Origin: Phycomyces nitens | Lineage: Eukaryota; Mucoromycota; Mucoromycetes; Mucorales; Phycomycetaceae | Assembly: GCA_022702545.1 (NCBI GenBank) | Contig: JAHRBC010000002.1 | Span: 7,192,001 to 7,256,000, forward strand | Length of the DNA: 64,000 bases | Reading direction: 5' to 3' | In this document: one piece after another, positions 33,501 to 45,800 of the stretch | Layout: each line of letters opens with the position of its first letter | Numbering within the stretch: the stretch's first letter is position 1 | Translations under genes and position numbers: made by a program | Notes under the pieces: generated by a model | The model's database searches: none | The model's input: only the letters and a program-made list of their open reading frames with translations | What the model was told of the DNA's origin: nothing

Positions 33501-35150
33501 TGAAAATTTGTTGGAAGTGATCTTCTTATATAACATCTAAGGTGTATCCCAGAACAATGTATGAGGACACTGTAGAATCGCAAATTTTAACTACCAGCGG
33601 AGAAGATGAGAGGAGATGTTGGTCACACGTAGTGGAGGTAGGAGATTCCGAAAACCATGTTCCTGGACAATCGATGTAATCAAAGGCAACCTCAAGTACG
33701 TAAGAGCAACCGGTAAAGTGCGATTGGGCCACAAGGCATTTGCCTTTGTCAGTAGATATGATTGCCACTCTAATAATGTGGCTCCAAATATGTCTCTTTG
33801 AAACAACCTTTGTCTATAAATATTTTATTTTGTATTGTGAAACAAAGCGTCAGTATTTATTGTGCATGAGTGGAAGAATTATAAATATTTTGCAATTTTT
33901 TATTTTTATTATTTAGAATTGGAGAAAGTGAGCACTATATCCACAAAAGATACATGAGCTATACTTCCAATGTTATCTAGTCTATATCTATTTGGATTTG
34001 CTTGTAAACTAGTAATCCTGAGAAAACAAGTTCACCAAAGACGGTTTGCCAGTGGGCACACCGTCTTACTAGTAATATGTTAGTTGCAATTTGAGAAGAT
34101 TGTACCCTCTATGGATGTATCTGTTGGATAAAGTACTCATCTTGAAAAAAAAAGAGTTATGAATGTCTAGTTCAGTCAGTGAATTACCGAACAAAGTGAA
34201 TCACACTTGTATCCAAGCTTTTCACTTCAGTGGACAATAATATAGAAAATGCAGAGAGTTTTCAATCTGGAAGTAGCATAGTGAACATTATAGAGATGAA
34301 ATGATATCGAGGATGATATGGTGTAACAGCCTATGGCACGGCAATTTATTGTGTTAACCACGGTGCCATGAGCTACAAACATTGTAATAAATAGATAAGG
34401 AGCAGAAACATTTCCACCACTGTGATAAAAGTAGCAGACTAAAGTAGAAAACATGGATGATATTTTTACAGTTATTACATTACGGTTGGGTAATAAAATG
34501 GGCGAATTGTGGAAATCCTGTATGGAGAGTCTTGAAAAATAGTAGGGCCAAAAGGGTATCTGTTTGTGGGTAATATCAAAGATTGAAGTCTCCTATGGGG
34601 TAGTGTATTGCGCCAGAAGAAACCTTATTAAAGTGCGCGGTAGTGAGATCAACAGCCAATAATATTGCCAAGTTATAACTAGCGGTATGCTCAGCGCGGT
34701 TACGTAGGCAAAGAAACTGGCTACTAAAATTATATATAAGAAACGTCTTTGGCTCAAACGTTGCGTCAGTCTAAGATGTTACGGTTGAGATGGTCGGAAA
34801 ACTCAATCACATCCGAGATTAACAGAGGTGGGAAAGTGGTACAATTTGGGGTAATTAAATAAAAGATTTGCAGGATAACATTCGTGGCAGAAAATATAGT
34901 ATAGAAAAGACTATCAGTGGTCTTGAGACGTGGAGGATTCATACGCAGCAATAGCAAGGAGAGACATGAATTGCTGCTATTGAGCCAAGGTCCAAGGATG
35001 TGTTGTACCAATGTGTGACAATATATTATGTTGTATTTGGTTCTAATATAGAATCAAGCTATTGTACTTGAATCATTCTTTATTTCATTTGTAGTTTGCT
35101 ACTAATCAAACCACTGAAAAAACATAGGGCGCATAGAGAAGTTAATTTGA
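30545..35150 (-). mobile_element. L3 LINE fossil downstream of P1
   Basis: Homologous to 42,850-48,480 in the same orientation relative to the P gene. Minus-strand traces include RTLPVALTYLRLPLI (33,690-33,740, the post-catalytic region, compare SPITLTYLGL near 47,290), LSDLSTNRLHDI near 32,450, and SDVIEFSDHLNRNIL near 34,800 (endonuclease SDH end). Stops and frameshifts are dense. No complete domain remains. Confidence 0.65.
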
Positions 35151-35240
35151 TCATGAGTAACATGTTCTTGCAAAAAAAAAAACAGGGTCAGCGGCCCCTA
35201 AGAGTGTCAAAGACTTGAGTACGGAAAACACTCACAAAGC

Positions 35241-35449
35241 ATGTGACACATGGTGGGTTGGTTATGTAGTATAAATGTCCAACTCAGTGACAAGAAAATA
35301 GATACGGGTAGAAAGACAATTTTAATAAAGAACAGATTAAGAGACTATTTAACTACTTCGGGGCATTTCTACAGGTACATCACTACTTCGAAGTTCACTG
35401 CGATGAGCGATACAACAAACACCGGTGAATAAAATAAACCGTGTCACAT
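35241..35449 (+). mobile_element. MITE-like element, left copy (209 bp)
   Basis: Ends ATGTGACAC and GTGTCACAT form a perfect 9-bp terminal inverted repeat. No coding capacity. The interior matches 38,595-38,799 in reverse orientation. A TATAAAT motif lies near 35,270. No clear target duplication was seen. Confidence 0.8.
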
Positions 35450-38400
35450 GTCAACCTTGAGATAGAATCAACATGTTGAGAACAGTGACTCATTCTAATA
35501 TCAATAGTAATAACTGTGAGTAAAAATTCTATAGACTGACCATTTTCTTCAAGAGTTTACAATAAAGGTCATATCTTGGCCCTAAATAAAGTTTGGGTTC
35601 TGTGAAATTACCAAATCGAGTATTCCGATAACTGCTAGGTATATGACATCTAAACTAAGAGGGCAATCATTTTTTACTTTACAAACAAATTAGACATTGC
35701 GTGAATAACTGTCTTGAAAGACTTGGAATTGCTTGGCATATCCAGATTTCCTGCAACTATGATCCACTAACCAATTGTTCCCAGGATCTCCAAAAGGGCA
35801 ACGACACTTTAGATTTGGCAAAATTCCGTCTCATTACTACCGCCAAAGAATCTTCTCCGGAAAGCACAGCAGGCAGTTTTAGCAGAATGGTTGGCTCTGA
35901 GACAAGCAAAGACTGAGAAAATTCCAGATGAATAGCGGGCCACCACACAATTTTTTCTGTGTAGTTTGGCACAAGATGAACATGATAATGTTGCTACACA
36001 AGAATCAGAGAAGTCCTATAAATGCAATGCTAGTCTAAGACCAGAGAAAGAAGGTGATAAATCTGACAAAGACATAAACAAAGCTTATTAGAACAATAAT
36101 TATAATACTAATGTCTACAAAAAATCAAAGAAACAAATTAACAAGGATTGTTTACAAAAATAAGCAAAGAAAAATATTTTTTTATCAAACGGCCCATAGC
36201 GCAATAAAACTACCACTTTACAATAATATGATTAATAAATTCAGAATAGCAACATCGGGGACTTCACCAAGGATATCCATTGTTAGCAATGCTGCTTATA
36301 TTGCTTTTCAACACTTTCCCTGCCAATTAATCCGTGACACTTTTTTTAATGGATTTAATATCCCCACAAATAATACAAACACTCCTACACCTACGCCTGT
36401 CAAACTCTTGAATTATACCGATAATGTCTTGGATTTTCTTCATAATTCAACTGACCTTTATACACTTTATCAGCACTTGGTCACATACTCTTGGGCCAAA
36501 ATGCGCAAATACACCTACACAAGACACAGATATTTTTGTTGTCTGTCACTCCTCTAACATAATTGCAGACTATTATTCAGGCCAATTCTGTTATAGCATG
36601 TCATAGTCTCATTTCACAATCTACCATTATATACTTGTGATTTCCATTGCTTTCCTCCTTGGCCCAACGGGGTCAGTTTTGTCAGTGACTTTTGCAATCG
36701 GTTGAATTTGCATGTCATATTCACTCGCAACGTTAACTCTCACTACCTGGTCGTGTAACAGTTCTGTACGTTTTGCTTTTATTCCGCATATAACATGCTC
36801 TTTGTGTCACTACTGTACCTCGGAAACTCCTTGATAAACTTGAGTCAATTATGGGTTGGTTGGTTCACCAAAAAATGCTCTTCATGGCTAGTCTGACATC
36901 TCTATGTCTTCCCCAATCGTAAGATAAGTTGAGTATTTTAGATCCACAATCCCAACAGAAAAACCTTGCCATTCAATGGTTGCAGTCGATTATGGATCAA
37001 CATTTACCAGCATCATTATTAACTCTATGGATACAGTACACCCTTAATCCTACTCGACCACATGGAGATGTTTTACTACCTTTGTTATTTTTATATCTAC
37101 AATATCCCCATTAGCCATCTTCCCTCAATTCTATTCACTGTATTCTCCCCGGGATGGATTCTATCCCATAAAATTTACCTCTTGTCACCGCCAGCTATCA
37201 ATACTTGGTTTAGGTATATTTTTTGATCATTCTAGGCGTAGTACGACAAGTTGAAGACGGCTTTCAACATACGATTGATTCATATATGATGCTCAGCTCC
37301 GAGAAATTTGTCCTCCCTCTTATGACAAAAGGATATAATCCCCATTTCTCATTTCAAAACTATTTCGAGATTTTCTTAGCCAACGAGATACATTCATCCC
37401 ATTTTTCTGGTGAGCAACATTGTTTCTTCATGAACATATTTTGCTTTTTCTGTCTACAAACTCTCTGGATTCCAGTTGTTCTCTCTTTGTTGCTGCCATG
37501 CACACAAGATGTAAACAATTCTGAGACCTCGGCTCAGATCACTTCCACAGTATATATCGAGAAACATCCAATGCACCAAATCCCTACCACTACTCACGCC
37601 CAGACAATTGCAAACATTTTGGGTGGTGCTTATCCAGCACAAATTCTGTAATACATGGAACTGTGCCATTATTAGCACCCTATCGTACTGAGCTACCCAT
37701 ATCACTCTCATCTGGATTTATTCAAACCTTTTTTTAACTGGGGCTTGAGAACATAGTCTCTAAGGATTTTTGATAAAATTAGAACTAGTTTTTTTAACCG
37801 CTTGCCTTTCCATTAAAGAGCTAGTATATACTGATGGTGTCTTTGACCATTTAAGCTTCTTCTTCTTCAATCTCAATATTTTAGACAGGTGCATGGAGAT
37901 TATCTCTCAATCCTTAAACCCAAGGATAAACTAGTACAAAACATATATATTCTCTTTTGGAAAAGCACCTTTACTGTGTTAGAAAGGGTATTAAGAAATC
38001 AACCCAATTATATCCTGAAAAGATAACATATCTTCCAATGTACCCATATAGCTTTGATATCATTTGAGATAGTCAATCCACTAGCAAGAAAAATTCTTTC
38101 ACCATCTCATGTGTAATATAAATCAGAATTTTAATACGTACTCTGTACGTTAATTGTTAATCTGAGGTCGAGTAAAAACCCTGGCTGTACTGCACTTATT
38201 CGAGACCTGATACATTGCTGTTTTATGCTTTCACAGTTTCTTCTCGTACATGATTCAATCTCAATTTGGAGCACATTTTCTGTCACGAATACATGCACAA
38301 CATAATATGCTCGTATTTTTTGTGAATTAGCTATAATAGAGTCGCAATTTGAGCAAACCGGACTTCAGATATAATGACTGTAGTCAATTTTAATTCAACA

Positions 38401-38590
38401 GACAGCCCAACTTTGGAACAATCCACCCTAACTGGCATTTACCTGCCCACCTTGTTCGCACACACAAATGTAGGCAGTCTGAAGAGCAAACAGAATGTAT
38501 TTCTTTTGGAGCTACAGCTGATTCCACTTGACTGTACGTAATTTTTTTTTGGTGTGCACTACCATTCTTTGCATAAATTTAATTTAATCT
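35450..38590 (+). mobile_element. Plus-strand LINE fossil between inverted MITEs
   Basis: Longest frame 36,111-36,557: it ends in PTPVKLLNYTDNVLDFL (36,396-36,446), aligning with the RT catalytic block PPSVKLIVYTDDALVF of L1 but with Asp-Asp changed to Asp-Asn. Further on, SILDPQSQQKNLAIQWLQ (36,932-36,985) equals the post-RT GGLGILYPQ block. The later frame at 37,223-37,651 is not recognised. All frames are broken, and the 5' and 3' ends were not located. Confidence 0.75.
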
Positions 38591-38594
38591 CTAC

Positions 38595-38799
38595 TGACAC
38601 GGTGGATTTTTTTTTTCACCGGTGTTTATTGTATCTCTCATCGCAGTGAACTTTGAAGTAGTGATGTACCTGTAGAAATTCCCGAAGTAGTTAAATACTC
38701 TCGTAATTTGATTTTTATTAAAATTGTCTTTCTACCCGTATCCATCTTCTTGTCACTGAGTTGGGCATTTATACTACATAGCCAACCCACCATGTGTCA
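38595..38799 (-). mobile_element. MITE-like element, right copy, inverted (205 bp)
   Basis: Reverse complement of the 35,241 element over its whole length, with ends TGACACGG and CATGTGTCA. A T run of about 11 bases near 38,607 replaces part of one end. Together the two copies form a long-range inverted repeat about 3.1 kb apart. Confidence 0.8.
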
Positions 38800-40640
38800 A
38801 TAATAACATATATTTTGCAAACCTTTTAGAGAGCCTACTGGCGAGAGATCTCTGAACCCGATTATATTTATATACAGAATACTTATTTACCCATTAATTT
38901 CTTGGCCAGACAATTTACTTTGGAGCTAGACATAGCACAGTTGCTTTTTAGTTTTTTCTTACTGTCTTTTGGATTTTGGAAGCAGCACATATATCTACAA
39001 AAAGTAAGATTGGTTAAAGCATTTAAGATGATATAATCATCTTAAGAAGCACCTTCAAAATAATAGTGAATTCACTCTCAAAGTTTTATAGTTGTAGAAG
39101 TAAATCTGGGAAAAATACCTGTCTTTTTGCCCCAGATAACACTTCTACATTTACCAACCTCATGAATCCAAAGCTTTAGCCAGTTAGACTATATGTTATC
39201 TACTTTAAATATACAAATTTATAGTTCAAATATTATTTCTTTTATTGCGAACGCCTATTCCAATTGATTTTTAAATCCTTTAGTCTTGAAAGAATTCTGA
39301 GAGATTTTTAATTTATTTTGCACAAATGTTTTTGAGAAACATGCCTGAAAAAAATTAGACAGCATTTTATAAAGATTGTTTAATTGATCTGCTTAGTCTC
39401 GACCGTCTTCAAGGATATTTGGGCTTATGTTTTTAATTAAACTATCATGCTCGAGCATCTAATAATAAGGTTCATATTGAGCTTAGTTCTCTGTAGATTT
39501 TAAAGACATACCCTACAAAAACCTTTGTTTATATACACTCTCTGTTTGAAAATTGTGAGTTGGATAATTTTCTTTTACGTGGTTTTATACACAACTATGG
39601 CGAGCGTTTTTACCAGTATGGCTATTTCAACTAGATTAGACATTGTTACGACTTACCTAATCATGTTCTCAAAGTATATTTCCAAAATTAAAAGAAAGAA
39701 CATTTTATTTGTACTTAAGTGTTATTGATTCAGTAAAAATGTAATTGTATTATAATTAGCTAGAGAAAAGAGTATATCAATAATATTTTTTAAGAAAAAG
39801 TACATGAGAATCTACTTCTCTGTTTTATATAGTACTGACAATTCTAGGCCATTATATATTTCTTGACTTTATGCGATTTTTATTTTTATTTTAAAAAAAT
39901 ATTGAAAAACAAAGATTATTATTCTTGGAATACGTATAGGTTTTAGGTATTGCTTTTAACAGTGATGCAAAGATATTTCTGGGATGAATTCAATTAATTT
40001 ATTTTCTGTAGTTATAACAAACATAAAATATTGTTCTCACAAATGATCAATATACAGACCTTCCAATAGAAACGCTTGAAATAGAGTTAAAGGATTCATA
40101 GATCCTTTATTGTATCAATATATTATTGGCAAACAATCTATAATTTGGTCAGATCAATATGACTAGGAGTGTACTTGTTTATGAACTCAAGATCCCGAGT
40201 TACTCTCCTCTAAGTATAACGTATCATTTATAGCGTTTATTATTTTATTGTCATTCCTTTTTAACTATAAAAAGAATCTATAGTCTTTCCATTTATTTTA
40301 TAAAGTTACATTTATTTTTTACTTTATTTTACTTTAGAAAAACCATTAGTCTGATAATCATCACTAAAAGATTTAAAAAATGGCAACAACGATGTCTATG
40401 AGGTACCATTTTTTACTCTCTTAATTCTATCAACACCATCAATATAATACGTAAAGCATATATACTATTAAACATGCAAGAACGTCTCATACTTGAAAAT
40501 ATTCTGATTTGATATATAGTGCCTTCTAAAGTAAGAAGTTAATGATAAACGATAGTTTATATATATAATTATCAATTTTTTAATACTATATACGAATTAT
40601 AAATTAAATTACAGAGTAAACAATATATATATATATTATT
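38800..40640. other. AT-rich spacer upstream of P2
   Basis: No gene supported. A 67-codon hydrophobic frame at 39,525 looks random. From about 40,380 the DNA resembles the P3 upstream region at 48,690-48,800 (GGTACCATTTTTTACTCTC block). Confidence 0.5.
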
Positions 40641-40651
40641 TTCCCCTGATG

Positions 40652-40732
40652 GCCATGTCATCACAAGGAATAATTCCTTAGCCCTTTTTATTAGCTAGCA
40701 ATACATTCCAGTCGACCAAATTTAATATAAAT
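40652..40732 (+). promoter_or_regulatory. Promoter of P2
   Basis: GCCATGTCATCACAA (40,652-40,666) matches the P1/P3 element with one change. A TATAAAT box is at 40,726-40,732, followed by a C/T-rich leader to the ATG at 40,786. The CCAAT box of P1/P3 is not kept. Confidence 0.55.
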
Positions 40733-40785
40733 ACAAGGCTTTTGTCTCTTTTTTTGCTGTGTATCTCTTTCTGCTATTGTTCAAT

Positions 40786-42256
40786 ATGCTCTCCTTCACT
40801 GCTTCTCGCTCTCTTTCTCTCTCCGCTGTTCTTGCGCCTTCAAGTGCGTTCTCTCCTGCTGACCTCCCTCTTCCTGTGCCCTTCTCCCCGACTCTCCCTC
40901 TTCATCTCTCTAGCCCACTCTTTCTCTCTATTCCTGTCATTCCCGCTACTCTTACTGTTGGAGCCGCCTGTGCTGCGCTTGCCGTGCCACTGTTGCTGGG
41001 GAATGCTGGAGATTTATCCAGGGCTTCTGGCTCTTCTGGTGGTGCTTCTGGCTCTTCTGGTGGGCCTTCTGGTGGGCCTTCTGGTGGCCGTTCTGTTGGC
41101 CGTTCTGTTGCTCCAAGCCATGCTCTTGCTCCTGCTCGTGACCCTGTTTGTGGTCTTGGTCATGGTCTTAGTCGTGGTCTTGGTCGTGGCTCTCCTCTTG
41201 GCTCTGTTCGTGGCCCTGCTTTTGTTTCTCGTCATGGTCATGTTTACGGCCCAGCCCATGGTTCTGCTTCTGCTTCTGTCCATGGTTTTTCTCGTGGACG
41301 TGCTTTGCCACCAGTACCAAGTTGTACCGTTACTAGAACCCCCACTGAAGGTATGTTTTATTTTTGTCTAGTATTACATATTTCTGAAAGTGGCCACGAA
41401 ATTCAAAAATATTATTTGCTTTATAGCCTCTGGTCATAAGCGAGGCCATGCAGATATCACTCGTGGTGATGAGGAGGTTTACCGCCCTACATCTCGTCGT
41501 TGTATTGGAGACAATGTTCCATCTGAGGGTAAGGAGGAAAATCTTTCACTGGTATACATTTCTGTGTCTTGACTTATACTCTATTTGTCATTTTTAGCTG
41601 TACCCGCTCCTAGAGGAACAAAGCGCGTACGAAATATCGACGCAGATGAGCTAAAGGTGGTCTATAAAAGAGTGAAGACCAAATACGAGGCTGGGCCAGT
41701 CATGCCTGAAAAATCCAAGAAAATCGAGCCCTGCCTCTACACAGAGGTGCTCCAAAAAGAGCACTATCTTGGGCTAAAAGAGCTCAATCGTAGTGTGCAT
41801 GGGGAAGACAAGGAGGAGGAGGTTAAAAGACCAGCTCCTACAACTCTTCCTCGTCCTACTCTTACTGGGGAGAGTAAGATGGACTCCTTTACTTGCGCTC
41901 CTCCTGGTGGCTGGTGCAACTGCCGCTCGTTCGCACAGTACGGGTCATGTTATATGTGCCCATCATGCCGTAGCTGTTTCCAGAATTGCCCATGCAAAGT
42001 CCCAGAGCTGTCCGAGTTGCCAGTAGTAATTCCGGCACAAAGTGACTTTGATTTTCTTGACGACTTCGGAAACCCACGTCTTCCAGTTTCTTCTGGTCAC
42101 TCTCGCAAATCTCGCGGCTCTCGTCGATCTCGCGGTTCTCGCAGCTCTGGCAGTTCTGGCGGCTATGATAGGTCCGGTGAACAAGCTCACCAGACCGGCC
42201 CTTGGGGGAAGGTGCTCGACATGGCAACAGCAGTGAAGAGGTTCTTCTCCTCATAA
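40786..42256 (+). CDS. P2, unknown three-exon protein of 441 residues
   Basis: Exons 40,786-41,350, 41,427-41,528 and 41,598-42,256, joined in phase 1 as in P1. Exon 1 shares the hydrophobic LTVGAACAALAVPLLL segment but adds a long Gly/Ser/Arg/His low-complexity stretch (GSSGG, GLGHGLSRGLGRG). Exon 2 keeps GDEEVYRPTSRRCIG. Exon 3 starts VPAPRGTKRVRNIDADELK and carries a nine-cysteine cluster at about residues 322-355 (C-X6-C-X-C-X8-C-X2-C-X2-C-X2-C-X3-C-X-C). A Ser/Arg stretch and the PWGKVLDMATAVKRFFSS tail follow. The cluster could bind zinc and is absent from P1/P3. Family and function are unknown. Confidence 0.85.
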
Positions 42257-42269
42257 GAACCTTTTCACT
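42230..42269 (+). promoter_or_regulatory. Hairpin 1 at the P2 stop codon
   Basis: The left arm is identical to P1 (42,230-42,246) and the right arm is 42,255-42,269. One C-to-T change in the right arm converts a G-C pair to G-U; the stem is otherwise continuous over 15 pairs. Confidence 0.8.
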
Positions 42270-42301
42270 CAAGCCCAGCTACCTAATCAAGGCTGGGCTT
42301 G
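42270..42301 (+). promoter_or_regulatory. Hairpin 2 after P2
   Basis: AAGCCCAGCT (42,271-42,280) pairs with GGCTGGGCTT (42,291-42,300). The terminal pair is U-G instead of C-G, so the RNA stem is kept. Confidence 0.8.
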
Positions 42302-42361
42302 ATATCTGGGACTTGAGCTGGAGAACTGGCAGAAGCAATCCTAGATTGGCAACCTAGGAGG

Positions 42362-42399
42362 TAACAAGATTGAAACATATCGCACTAACAATCTTGTTA
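42362..42399 (+). promoter_or_regulatory. Hairpin 3 after P2
   Basis: TAACAAGATTG (42,362-42,372) and CAATCTTGTTA (42,389-42,399) are a perfect 11-bp inverted repeat with a 16-base loop. The P1 and P3 versions have 9 pairs. AGCAACA-type units follow. Confidence 0.8.
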
Positions 42400-42494
42400 C
42401 TAAAATAGCAACAGGGAGCAACACAGAGCAACAGGAACTAACATTACTAACCCTTTCTTTGTATGTAAACAGAATATGACACACGTTCCTGTAT

Positions 42495-42620
42495 TTCTCT
42501 ATTATATTTTATTGAATTGTATTGAACAATCTTGTATTCCATTGTATTCCACTGAATTGTATTGAATCATTTTGTAATCTGTTGTATTCCACTGAATTGT
42601 ATTGAAACGAATTGTATTTC
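42495..42620 (+). repeat. TTGTATT-rich repeat tract after P2
   Basis: Units of the type CACTGAATTGTATTGAA and TTGTATTCCA repeated imperfectly. Diverged from, but in the same place as, the tracts after P1 and P3. Confidence 0.65.
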
Positions 42621-42849
42621 ATTTTATTGGCCTTGGCTGCCTTGAACACATCTATTTGACGATTGAAATATATATTATTACTCTTGGTGCAGTACAAAAA
42701 TCTATATGTCACTGAAATTATCTTTAAATTCTTATTAATATTGAATAACTTTTATAAATCACAATAGTTGTTCAATCGTATTTTTTCAAAGTATTCGATA
42801 TATCTACATTTTTTTCAACCAAGTGTTTATGCAGTTAAAGCTGCTATAT

Positions 42850-45800
42850 AAAGTATAGTGCTATATTTTCTCGCATCGTCTTGATTATTTGAATCACATA
42901 TTTTTCCAACCGATCAACAACATATTAAAGTAGGGCCTCATATTATAGACATGAGTTTGTAGTCAGTAGACCCTTTGACGACAGTTTTTGATATACAATC
43001 CATAACAATACTGATATTAATATACAGGCAATCTGCAGTGCAATAAAATATATGGAAAGGTACGAAAAATCTATTTCCAAAAAAGTGGAAAGAATCTACA
43101 AAGATTATGAATAAAGAAAATAACAACAATCTGGCTAATCAAATGGATTTGTCCAGTTTTATGGAGATTTCAAAAAGGCATAATTTACTATGAGTTTCTA
43201 GAGAGAGAAAAATAAAATAAAAGCTACATTATTTACTGGCGAGCTATGAGAATAATGTATATATATTGTGTTTAGAAATCAAGTCCATGGAGCCAAGAAA
43301 AATATAAGAGCAAAGGTAAGAGATATTTTTATCATTGCCAAAGACCAAAAGCAATTGAACTTATATTCCCAGTGATAGTCCCAAAGGGCGAGCAAGGGCA
43401 AATAAAATATTAAACTAGCAGATATGATAAGATTCATTACCGATGGAAAGACAAAGATCTAAATTCTGTGAGAAGAACAATGGGCAGATGGGTGTTATCA
43501 AAGATATTTGACCAGATTCGTATTATCACACCAAAGCTCATAGATTTTGCATAGAGAAAGTGATATCCTTTTTACTTGTTTTAGTAATTCAAATGGCTCT
43601 TTCACCTAAACAATTGAATATGTCAATTTTGAAAGATTCCCTCAGAAACATTTTCCCTTATTCACTGGCTATCTCACTCACCCTTCCACTGGTGATCTAT
43701 CTACATTTAACTAGCCACACACACCAATTTAGCCCACTTAGCTATGGAAATTCTACTCTCAATTCCAACAGTAAATAAAATACAATTTGCTCCCTAGTAC
43801 TTGTAAGAGACAAAGATCTATAAGCTACTACGCAAGTATATCAATGAGGTACCTCCACCTATTTTATCTTTTATCACATCCCTTTAGATTTTCCCAATAT
43901 GGAGGATCTTTCAGGACATTTGTGTCTGAAATATTTTAGTGGAAAGGAACGCTATGTACTTTGAGACTCTTTTATTGTATGAAGAGAAATCAAATTGAAT
44001 TGAATTAGAAGTATATTTAATGAACAATAATACCAGTACTTACAGATATTAAAATAAATCTAGTCACTCTGGATATTGGTCATCGTAATGGCTATGCTGT
44101 CAGTTAACTAGATACTTTAGGGCAGTGTTCTACTGTAGATTAGACGTAATACGTTTGTCTTGGGTAAGGATATTTTGGTTGTAGTTTATATCGAGTCTTG
44201 ACAGTACAAATTTCTGGGTGTGTATATCACTTTATGGGATATTTAATGATGCCAAATACAATGGTTTTTTTTTCTAGTAGGTAAAAGCAACGTCAATAAA
44301 CGTGGTTTATTAGGAATATAAAAAATATGGACAAAATAATACAAGAGTACAACCACGCTCGGATTCATTTTCAAACGGTTTTGAGCAGGATTGGTCTTTG
44401 AGACCAGAGATAAGGCTGGTGCTTTAGACCTAGCGTGGAAAAGGTGGGAAGCAATTAACAGGTGGAAGATCCCCTGGAAACTTAGGATTAACGAAGAAGT
44501 TAGCCTTGTCGTTTTCCATTATCAGATATGTCCAATAAGTTAGAATATTTACGTTTAAGTCTATGAGTGTTGTTATGACAGCGATTGTAAAGGTAGTCAG
44601 GTAAATTGCACTTCTAGCACACGCAAAATTATTACTAAGGGTAGTTAGAGAAAAGGTGTTTAGGTTTATGGCAAGAGTTCCAGTGCAAATGTATCGTGGA
44701 CCAAATGGAACAAACATTTCGATCATCTTCAAAAGTAAAAGCATGAGATAAATGTAGCAGTGGTATTAAAGAAGGACTGTGTGAGGAGTGGATAAGAGCA
44801 TAGGCTTGTCTATCAGCCATTCTTTTGAGAATCGTGTGCTCCCCTGAAACCTAATGTCATATTTTTTTTATATATTTACCTATGATGATTACTGTTTTTG
44901 ATCTATTCTATATAGCAACTTTTGACAGAAAGACCTTGGCCAATTCTACCTTTGGTCCAAAAGAAAGAAATATATGGGACCATGTTCCACAAACTGCGAT
45001 TCCTTTGTTGGCATATTTTAAAACGTCTTTGCCTGTTCTCATTAAGATCTCCACGACCGAGAATTTTCTAATGTAATGAAATGATAATTTGACAACAATG
45101 GTGTATGAAAGGTGTGATTGAGTAGCATCCTTAAATTATGTAAGTGCTACATTAGCAGCGATGATTTTATACAGCAAAGTGTGTGGCTCCTCCGCGGCAC
45201 CAGATGAAGTCAACAATGATGCCATGTTCATTGCAAGATATTTGGTAAATGGTATCTGTGTCAACAACCCCAAAAAAAACTAGTGCCCGAGATTTGGGCG
45301 ATGTATAATTGAAGCGTAGACTAGTAAAGGTGGGCTAATTGTGGTAGCCATGGGTTCATAGTCTTTTTGTATTCCAGAATTGTTGGTGTCCATGGTGACA
45401 AATACAACAGTTTCAATCATATCTTCGAGGCATTGGGTGCCAACTAAAGACAGTATTTGGAAAGACACGAAAGATCAATGAATTATGCCTCTCGAGTGAT
45501 TAGTATTCCGAACATGCGTATAAAAAAGCTATCAAAGTAAGAGATCAACGGTTCCTGACAACTCTACCCCTATCCGCTGAACTCAAAAAAATTGTTTAAA
45601 TCCGTCTGGTATCCCTGGACATAATTATGATGCTGTCGCAGCCCAACTTAGAGAATTCTCAAGCTTATTTGGGGAAGTATGTGGCACTGTGGTTTATAAA
45701 AAGTTTAGCATCAATGGTTAAGGCTATCTTTTTTCTTGTAGAGGAGAACAAGTTCCAGAATTCATTCTGTGTTACGAAGGGAACATAATTGTCTTTAGTT

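Noticed and set aside
39525..39728. Hydrophobic 67-codon frame as a small membrane protein
   Set aside because: AT-rich context, no paralog, promoter or conserved motif. Expected by chance.
40742..41371. A 209-codon Leu/Val-rich plus-strand frame over P2
   Set aside because: It is an alternate frame of P2 exon 1. The low-complexity Gly/Ser codons read as Leu/Val when shifted. The P2 frame has consistent splice sites and paralogs.
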